This document shows, piece by piece, positions 21,681 through 31,808 of a stretch of 64,000 bases of DNA. The translations under genes and the position numbers were made by a program. The stretch spans positions 72,239,279-72,303,278 of the forward strand of contig NC_083571.1 of the NCBI RefSeq assembly GCF_027579695.1. Direction: 5' to 3'. The DNA comes from Neoarius graeffei. Taxonomy: Eukaryota > Chordata > Actinopteri > Siluriformes > Ariidae. A model generated the notes under the pieces. That model was not told the origin of the DNA. It did no database searches and saw only the letters and a list, made by a program, of their open reading frames with translations. Each line of letters starts with the position of its first letter. Position 1 is the first letter of the stretch.

Positions 21681-24600
21681 GTGAGTGTGTACAGTCAAAG
21701 TAAAAAGTATGTGAACCCTTTGGAATTATCTGGTTTTCTGCATGAATTGGTAATAAAAAGTGATCTGATCTTCATCCAAGTCACAGGTACTGATATACAC
21801 AATGAGTTTAAGCCAATAACACAAAAAAATTCTACTTTTTCATGACTTTATTGTACAAATGCATTCAACATTCACAGTAGTGGTGGAAAAAGTAAGTGAA
21901 CCTTTGGATTTAATAACTGGTTGACCTTCCTTTGGCAGCAATGACCTCAACCAGGTGTTTCCTGTAACTGCAGATGAGACCTGCATATTGTGCAGGGGAA
22001 ATTTTAGCCCATTCTTCCCTGCAGAACTGCCTTAACTCTTCCATATTCTTGGGTTGTCTTCTGTGTATGGCTGTCTTCAAGTCATTCCACAGCATCTCAA
22101 AAGGATTGAGATCTGGGTTCTGACTAGGCCACTCCAAAAGGCGGATTTTGTTCTTCTGAAACCATTGTGCTGTGGATTTGCTGCGGTGTTTGGGGTCATT
22201 GTCCTGTTGCATCACCCAGCCTCTTCTGAGCTTCAGTTGATGGACAGACACCCTCACATTATACTGGATAATTTGTTGATAAATTTGGGAATTCATTTTC
22301 CCCTCAGTGATGGCAAGCTGTCCAGGCCTTGATGCAGCAAAGCAGGTCCAAATCATGATGTTCCAGCCACCATACTTTACTGTAGGGATGTTGTTTTGAT
22401 GTTGATATGCAGTGCTCTTTTTACGCCAAATGGAGTTCTGCTTGTTCCTCCCAAATAGTTCAATTTTGGGTTCATCACTCCACAAAACCCAGTACCATTG
22501 TGGAGTGTCCAAGTGCTCTTTTGCAAAATTCAAGCATGCAGCAATGTTCTTTTTTGACAGCAGTGGCTTCCTTCTTGGTGTCCTGCCATGGACTCCTTTC
22601 TTGTTCAATGTTTTGCCTATTGTTGAATCATGAACAGAGATGTCAGCCAGTTCTAATGACATCTTCAAGTCTTTCACTGTCACTCTAGGGTTCTTTTTGC
22701 ATTGTGCTCTTGGGGTCACTTTGGTGGGGCACCACTTCTAGGCAGAGTAGCCACAATACCTAATTATCTCCATTTATAGACAACTTGCCTGACAGTAGAC
22801 TGATGAATACCTAAAATCTCTGAGATGACTTTGTAATCCTTTCCAGCCTTATGTAAGTTAACAATTCTTGATCTTAGGTCTTCAGATAGCTCTTTTGTGC
22901 AAGGCATGATTCCCATTTGGATATGCTTCTTGTCAAAAGTTCAAATGCAAACTTTTCAGGGGTTTTTATCAATCAAAGTAATTCTAGGCCACACCTCTGA
23001 ACTTGTTTCATTAAATGGAACTCAGGTGTGCTAAATTCTGACTGCAGTGAACTTTTTAAAAAGTCATTAGCTTAGGGTTCACTTACTTTTTCCAACCTTC
23101 AGTTTCACAGTTTGAATGATTTATTCAATATGGTCAAACATTCTTTGAAAATCTGTATATCTTTAGTTATAGGAGACTGTCTTTGTTCATTATTGTGACT
23201 TACATGAAGATATGACCATGCTTTATATGGGAATTAGACATAAATATAGAAAATTCCAAGGGGTTCACAAACTTTTTACTTTGTACATGCTGGAAGTTTA
23301 ACTAACAAAGGTAAATTTCTGATTTCTGACCGTGTTTGTTTCTGTGCTTAGTCTCAACTGGGGATCATGGAAGCAGAAGTACAGGGATTAATCACAGCCC
23401 GAGAGAAGAAGATTGAGGAAATCCAAATGGCCCTCACTGACATTCAAGTATGCACCTTAGCACAATCCTTATTGTACATATTGATGTATAGCTTTGCTCA
23501 AGGATGGGTTTAAGTAAGAAATAAAATATGACAATGTGCTGTTACAAAAAAGTAATGCATGATGCAGAGTTTCATCGTGTTACAACTGTAATGAAGTGTA
23601 AACTCCTCTGTCCTGAAGATGAACTGCACTACTGTCAGAGCTGCTGTTATAGAGAATTAATCAACACCTTCTGACCAATCAGTTCAATAGTGCATGTTTA
23701 TGACCAACATTAAAACTGCAAATACTGTTCTGAGGGTCATTGCTGAAGATGACCATAACTCAGTGGTCTGAGGAAGAACAATAAACTAAATCTTAAAAAT
23801 ATTGTTAATGCTTGGGTTAATCCTATTCTACACACTCAAAATAAGGAGCTAAAACCAATAAAAATATTGTTGATTACATAATGTGATATGTTCCAAAGAA
23901 TTTGACTTTAGATGGTAAAATGTGTTCTGCCTTCATGCAGAATTTCATAAAGAAATTCCCAATCTGATTATGTACACTCTTAGAAACAGAAACAAAGGGT
24001 TTTTTGATTCTTTAGATAGTTAAAGGTTCTTGGATGTGAGCACTATAATAATAATAATAATAACGGCGGCATGGTGGTGTAGTGGTTAGTGCTGTCACCT
24101 CACAGCAAGAAGGTCTGGGTTCGAGCCCCATGGCCGGCGAGGGCCTTTCTGTGCGGAGTTTGCATGCTCTCCCCGTGTCGGCGTGGGTTTCCTCTGGGTG
24201 CTCCGGTTTCCCCGACCGTCCAAAGACATGCAGGTTAGGTTAATTGGTGACTCTAAATTGACCATAGGTGTGAATGTGAGTGTGAATGGTTGTCTGTGTC
24301 TATGTGTCAGCCCTGTGATGACCTGGCGACTTGTCCAGGGTGTACCCCGCCTTTTGCCCGTAGTCAGCTGGGATAGGCTCCAGCTTGCCTGCGACCCTGT
24401 AGAACAGGATAAAGTGGCTAGAGATAATGAGATGAGATGAGAATAATAATAACATTGTTCTAGGGTCTACATCGAACATTCAAGGGTTTCCCAAAAACAC
24501 CAACTGCAAAACTATTAAAAGTTATAAACTGAATGGTTTTTCCTGAAGCAGCACTAACAGCTCAAAATTTCATCTGTCTCTCCAGGCCAATGCACAGCAT

Positions 24601-27600
24601 GAGGTGGAGATTACGGTGAGCATGTTTCATGCCTTGATCAGTTCCTTGGAGAGAGCTCAGGCTAAGGCATTGGAGGTAGTGGAGATGGGCCGTGCAGCTA
24701 CTGAAGTCCGCTCACAGGTCCTCATCCGGGACCTTCAGCAGGAGATCACTGAACTGAAGAAGAGGAATAGCATGCTCTCTCAGCTAACTCAGTCCAATGA
24801 CTACTTCAGCTTCTTCAAGGTCAGAACAAATATCTTCATAATTGGATTACCAACAGAATATATAACCCTATTTCCAAAAAATTGGAATGCTGTGTGAAAT
24901 TTAAATAAAAACAGAATGTAATGATTTGCAAATCATGGAAACCCTGTATTTCATTGAGAATAGTACAAAGACAACATGTCAAATGTTCAAACTGAGAAAT
25001 GTTATAGTTTTCTTGAAAGGTAAATGATCATGTTGAATTTAGTGCCAGCAAAACATTTAAAAAATGTAGGACAATAAAAGGCTGTAAAAGTTGTGTAATA
25101 TTAAAAAAAGGGAAACCCCCCATCCTCCAATTTGGTTAATTGGCAACAGGTCAGTAACATGATTTGGTATAGAAAGAGCATTCCAGAGAGGCTCTCAGAA
25201 GTAAAGATGAGGAGAGGTTCACCAATCTATGAAAGACTGCGTGGGCAAACGGTGCAACAATTTAAGAATAATGTTCCTCAGTGTAAAACTGCACAGAATT
25301 TTGGGATCACATCATCTATGGTACATAATATCATTAAAAGATTCAGAGAATCTGGAGAAATCTCTGTACACAAGGGACAAGGCTGAAAACTTACATTGGA
25401 CACCTGTGATCTTCGGGCCCTCATGCGACATTGCATTAAAAACAGATACGTGTCTGTAGTGGAAATCAGTGTATGGGCTCAGGAACACTTCAGAAAATCA
25501 ACATCTGTGAAAACAGTTCATTACTGCATCTACAAATGCAAGTTAAAACCAGATATAAACAATATCCAGAAACACTGCCACCTTCTCTGGGCCTGACCTC
25601 TTTTATGATGGACTGACACAAAGTGGAAAATTGTCCCAAGGTCTGACGAATCAAAAGTAGAAATTAATTTTAGAAATCATGGACATCACGTCCTCCAGGC
25701 TAAAGAGGAGAGGGACCATCCAGCTTGTTATCAGTGCACAGTTCAAAAGTCAGCATCTGTGATGGTATGAGGGTGCATTAGTGCACATGATATGGATAGG
25801 TTGTACATCTGGGAAGGCATCATTAATGCTGAATGATATATACATGTTTCAGAGCAATATGCTCCCATCCAGACAAAATCTTTCTCAGGGAAGGCCTTTT
25901 CAAATGCTCAGAAGTAATTGCATGTTTTTGTTGTTGTTTTATAAGATGTTGCTGCACTATGCTACTAGCTAATGTGTTTTTTTGTATTATCCTTCTATAA
26001 ATATCACCTTTTCTTCCCACAAATTTCAGTGATAATGTACAATATACAATATCAGTCCGTTTTCTTTCTTTCTCACTCTTTCCTCACAGATGTATTCATC
26101 CCTCTCTACTGTTCCCCTGATGAAGAACTGGACAGAAGTGACTTTGACCCCTGACCCCACAGCTGGCATGGCCCTTGAAAACATCACTCAAGTGGTGGAG
26201 AAAGTCCAGGATGAGCTGAGGAAGCTGCCACAGAGCTGTAAACATACACCACTCTAATAATTCCATTATCAGAAAAAAAGATCATAGGATCAATGCAATA
26301 CATGTACAACCCTGATTCCAAAAAAGTTGGGACAAAGTACAAATTGTAAATAAAAACGGAATGCAATGATGTGGAAGTTTCAAAATTCCATATTTTATTC
26401 AGAATAGACCATAGATGACATATCAAATGCTTAAACTGAGAAAATGTATCATTTAAAGAGAAAAATTAGGTGATTTTAAATTTCATGACAACAACACATC
26501 TCAAAAAAGTTGGGACAAGGCCATGTTTACCACTGTGAGACATCCCCTTTTCTCTTTACAACAGTCTGTAAACGTCTGGGGACTGAGGAGACAAGTTGCT
26601 CAAGTTTAGGGATAGGAATGTTAACCTATTCTTGTCTAATGTAGGATTCTAGTTGCTCAACTGTCTTAGGTCTTTTTTGTCGTATCTTCCGTTTTATGAT
26701 GCGCCAAATGTTTTCTATGGATGAAAGATCTGGACTTCAGGCTGGCCAGTTCAGTACCCGGACCCTTCTTCAATGCAGCCATGATGCTGTAATTGATGCA
26801 GTATGTGGTTTGGCCTTGTCATGTTGGAAAATGCAAGGTCTTCCCTGAAAGAAACGTTGTCTGGATGGGAGCATATGTTGCTCTAGAACCTGGATATACC
26901 TTTCAGCATTGATGGTGTCTTTCCAGATGTGTAAGCTGCCCATGCCACACATACTAATGCAACCCCATACCATCAGAGATGCAGGCTTCTGAACTGAGCG
27001 CTGATAACAACTTGGGTCGTCCTTCTCCTCTTTAGTCCGAATGACACGGCGTCCCTGATTTCCATAAAGAACTTCAAATTTTGATTCGTCTGACCACAGA
27101 ACAGTTTTCCACTTTGCCACAGTCCATTTTAAATGAGCCTTGGCCCAGAGAAGACATCTGCGCTTCTGGATCATGTTTAGATACGGCTTCTTCTTTGAAC
27201 TATAGAGTTTTAGCTGGCAACGGCGGATGGCACGGTGAATTGTGTTCACAGATAATGTTATCTGGAAACATTCCTGAGCCCATTTTGTGATTTCCAATAC
27301 AGAAGCATGCCTGTATGTGATGCAGTGCCGTCTAAGGGCCCAAAGATCACGGGCACCCAGTATGGTTTTCCGGCCTTGACCCTTACGCACAGAGATTCTT
27401 CCAGATTCTCTGAATCTTTTGATGATATTATGCACTGTAGATGATGATATGTTCAAACTCTTTGCAATTTTACACTGTTAAACTCCTTTCTGATATTGCT
27501 CCACTATTTGTCGGCACAGAATTAGGGGTATTGGTGATCCTCTTCCCATCTTTACTTCTGAGAGCCGCTGCCACTCCAAGATGCTCTTTTTATACCCAGT

Positions 27601-30600
27601 CATGTTAATGACCTATTGCCAATTGACCTAATGAGTTGCAATTTGGTCCTCCAGCTGTTCCTTTTTTGTACCTTTAACTTTTCCAGCCTCTTATTGCCCC
27701 TGTCCCAACTTTTTTGAGATGTGTTGCTGTCATGAAATTTCAAATGAGCCAATATTTGGCATGAAATTTCAAATTGTCTCACTTTCGACATTTGTTATGT
27801 TGTCTATGTTCTATTGTGAATACAATATCAGTTTTTGAGATTTGTAAATTATTGCGTTCCGTTTTTATTTACAATTTGTACTTTGTCCCAACTTTTTTGG
27901 AATCGGGGTTGTATATTATCATAACATAATCAATCATCAGTGCAGAAGCATGAGTGTAAAAACGGGTGGAGTTAGAATTATTACATTATGAAGAGGTGTG
28001 GTTCGGTCATGGCCAAACAAATCAGCTCTCTTTCGTCTTAAAAAAAAAAAGTCAACTGACTCATTCAGCTTTCAGTTTATAAGTCACTGATTCCTGATTG
28101 GTCAGAACATGTTGATTAATTTTCAATAACAGCAGCTCTGGCAGTAGTGCAGCTGCACATCACAGGATTATATTAATGCACTCGTTCTAATACTTTACTG
28201 CTTCTATAGTAACAGCTCTTTCAGAGGGATGTGTACAGCAGATGCTCTGCATCAGAAGATTCAAAACCATGTCTAATTATTGATGTCGTGAAGTGTTCTT
28301 AATGTAAGGACACGTTTATGTAACATCTGTGGAAGGAGTCTCCAGTGTCAGCACTGTGCAACAGTCAGAGGTGAAGCTGGAACTGTAAGTTTTCTGACAT
28401 CTTCAGGACAGAGGAGTTTACACTTCTTTACAGTTTCTCAGGAACATGATGGAACAAGATGCAATTTTTGTCTTATTAACATCAAGAGAGAGAAAAAAGG
28501 TGCTAACCTTAGTGCAAATTTGGAGTAAAATAGGCTTAAAAATGTTGCAGGTGGATGTTGAATGTCACACAAAAATCTATAGCACAAGCAAGAAAATCTG
28601 TTCATCGTCAATTTTTTTCACCCTGTAGACCAATTGGCCTGTCAGTTGCCAATCACAGGCCCACTTCATCCACCGCCAGCCTGCTCAGCCTGTCGCAGCT
28701 TCCCAAATGCACAACCATTCACACTTATGGGGGGGGGGGGGTAGAGTAGCCAGTTAACCTAACTGCATGTCTTTGAACTGGAGGAGGAAACCGGAGCACC
28801 TGGAGGAAACCCACGCAGAGAACATGCAAACTCCACACAGAAAGGCTCCCGTGGGCCGTGAGGGTCGAACCTGGAACCTTCTCACTGTGAGGCAACAGTA
28901 GTAACCACTGTGCCACCCCTATAGCCAATTATATGTCATAAATAAGAAACGCTCAAAGGTGTATCATGTTTCTACGATTTAACAGTTTTATCCTGTTTCA
29001 TTCTTCTTCTCAATCTTCTTCTTTTCAGTGATACATCTACATTATGTCTCTGTATGCATGGAAATAGAGCTCATAGTTGAAATTCTTCTAATAGTCTTAC
29101 AGTCACAAAAAGGAATGAGCGACTATGCAGTCAGGATCCATTAATGTAGATAAAAACATTCAGAGAAGCTTGTATTTGCCTAAGAGTCAGGGGATTCATT
29201 TCTGATTTAAAAGCCATTTGTGTGCTTCTGACAAAAATGATGCAATCAAACTGAAGCCTGCTTCATGATCAGTCTCAAAAACACATCATATACATCTCAT
29301 TAATCCCTACATCTCTTTATTTTATTTTATTTATCTGCAAGAAATTATAGTCATTTTGTGTTATTTAATATTAAAGAATTAAAGATTCATCCTACAGTGT
29401 GAAGATATTCAAGTGTTTAAAAAAGGATGTATGCTAAACATAACTAAAAATATTTCCACTAATAATAAAATGGTAATTAATTTCTAAACAAAACAGTCAG
29501 TAGGTTAATGAGTGCAATCCATCAGTGGGACACTCAATTAAGTACAACCCCGATTCCAAAAAAGTTGGGACAAAGTACAAATTGTAAATAAAAATGGAAT
29601 GCAATAATTTACAAATCTCAAAAACTGATATTGTATTCACAATAGAATATAGACAACATATCAAATGTCGAAAGTGAGACATTTTGAAATTTCATGCCAA
29701 ATATTGGCTCATTTGAAATTTCATGACAGCAACACATCTAAAAAAGTTGGGACAGGGGCAATAAGAGGCTGGAAAAGTTAAAGGTACAAAAAAGGAACAG
29801 CTGGAGGACCAAATTGCAACTCATTAGGTCAATTGGCAATAGGTCATTAACATGACTGGGTATAAAAAGAGCATCTTGGAGTGGCAGCGGCTCTCAGAAG
29901 TAAAGATGGGAAGAGGATCATCAATCCCCCTAATTCTGCACCGACAAATAGTGGAGCAATATCAGAAAGGAGTTCGACAGTGTATAATTGCAAAGAGTTT
30001 GAACATATCATCATCTACAGTGCATAATATCATCAAAAGATTCAGAGAATCTGGAAGAATCTCTGTGCGTAAGGGTCAAGGCCGGAAAACCATACTGGGT
30101 GCCTGTGATCTTTGGGCCCTTAGACGGCACTGCATCACATACAGGCATGCTTCTGTATTGGAAATCACAAAATGGGCTCAGGAATATTTCCAGAGAACAT
30201 TATCTGTGAACACAATTCACCGTGCCATCCGCCGTTGCCAGCTAAAACTCTATAGTTCAAAGAAGAAGCCGTATCTAAACATGATCCAGAAGCGCAGACG
30301 TCTTCTCTGGGCCAAGGCTCATTTAAAATGGTCTGTGGCAAAGTGGAAAACTGTTCTGTGGTCAGACGAATCAAAATTTGAAGTTCTTTATGGAAATCAG
30401 GGACACCGTGTCATTCGGACAAAAGAGGAGAAGGACAACCCAAGTTGTTATCAACGCTCAGTTCAGAAGCCTGCATCTCTGATGGTATGGGGTTGCATTA
30501 GTGCGTGTGGCATGGGCAGCTTACACATCTGGAAAGACACCATCGATGCTGAAAGGTATATCCAGGTTCTAGAGCAACATATGCTCCCATCCAGACAACG

Positions 30601-31767
30601 TTTCTTTCAGGGAAGACCTTGCATTTTCCAACATGACAATGCCAAACCACATACTGCATCAATTACAGCATCATGGCTGCATAGAAGAAGGGTCCGGGTA
30701 CTGAACTGGCCAGCCTGCAGTCCAGATCTTTCACCCATAGAAAACATTTGGCGCATCATAAAAGGGAAGATACGACACAAAAGACCTAAGACAGTTGAGC
30801 AACTAGAATCCTACATTAGACAAGAATGGGTTAACATTCCTATCCCTAAACTTGAGCAACTTGTCTCCTCAATCCCCAGACGTTTACAGACTGTTGTAAA
30901 GAGAAAAGGGGATGTCTCACGGTGGTAAACATGGCCTTGTCCCAACTTTTTTGAGATGTGTTGTTGTCATGAAATTTAAAATCACTTAATTTTTCTCTTT
31001 AAATGATACATTTTCTCAGTTTAAACATTTGATATGTCATCTATGTTCTATTCTGAATAAAATATGGAATTTTGAAACTTCCACATCATTGCATTCCGTT
31101 TTTATTTACAATTTGTACTTTGTCCCAACTTTTTTGGAATCGAGGTTGTACTTTAAACTGCTTTAATTGAGCACCTCGGGTTTTATTTTATTTTTTAAGA
31201 GTGCCAAACTGTACTGGGATCTCTGGGATGGTACCTATTCTGCATTATGTACATAATATTTATCTTTATTACAAATCTTTTACCTTTAAAAATACACAAC
31301 GAATCTACTGCTGATTAATTAAAGCTACATCACATGCACCTTCCAAAATAAGATGCACATTAAAGGTACAACACGTGTCCTTGATGGTACAATACAGCGA
31401 CACTGGAAACCAATTTGGGCATTCCTGACAGTGTTGACGTCATCAGACGTATCTGTGATTTGTTTTTACTGCATTTACCATTTAAAATGCTTCACTTCAC
31501 TCGGAAGAATGAAAAGTATTTCTGGTTTTTGGATTTTTTTTTTCCCTGCAGTCAAGATGTTTATAACTGTGTGTGTGTGTATGTGTGTGTTGGGGGAATG
31601 CTTTACAGCTTTACATTCAGCAATGGAATCACCTGTAAAACAAGAACCACGTGAGTTTGATCTGTTTTTCTCTTCATTAATTTGGGATGAAAAAAGAAAG
31701 CATGACGACACATTTCTCTTTTCTGAATGCACGCTATAAGATAGATAACTTTTAGCAGATATTATTT

Positions 31768-31808
<41 letters not shown>

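Noticed and set aside
21780-21845. Extension of the RING/B-box exon past 21680 to a stop at 21845
   Set aside because: The sequence after GTGAGT is Tc1 terminal repeat, and the phase-0 donor joins the 96-nt coiled-coil exon typical of TRIM genes.
31353-31739. Open frame of 128 codons in TRIM intron 4
   Set aside because: No family resemblance, contains a GT-repeat-coded stretch and lies wholly within an intron supported by matching exon phases.
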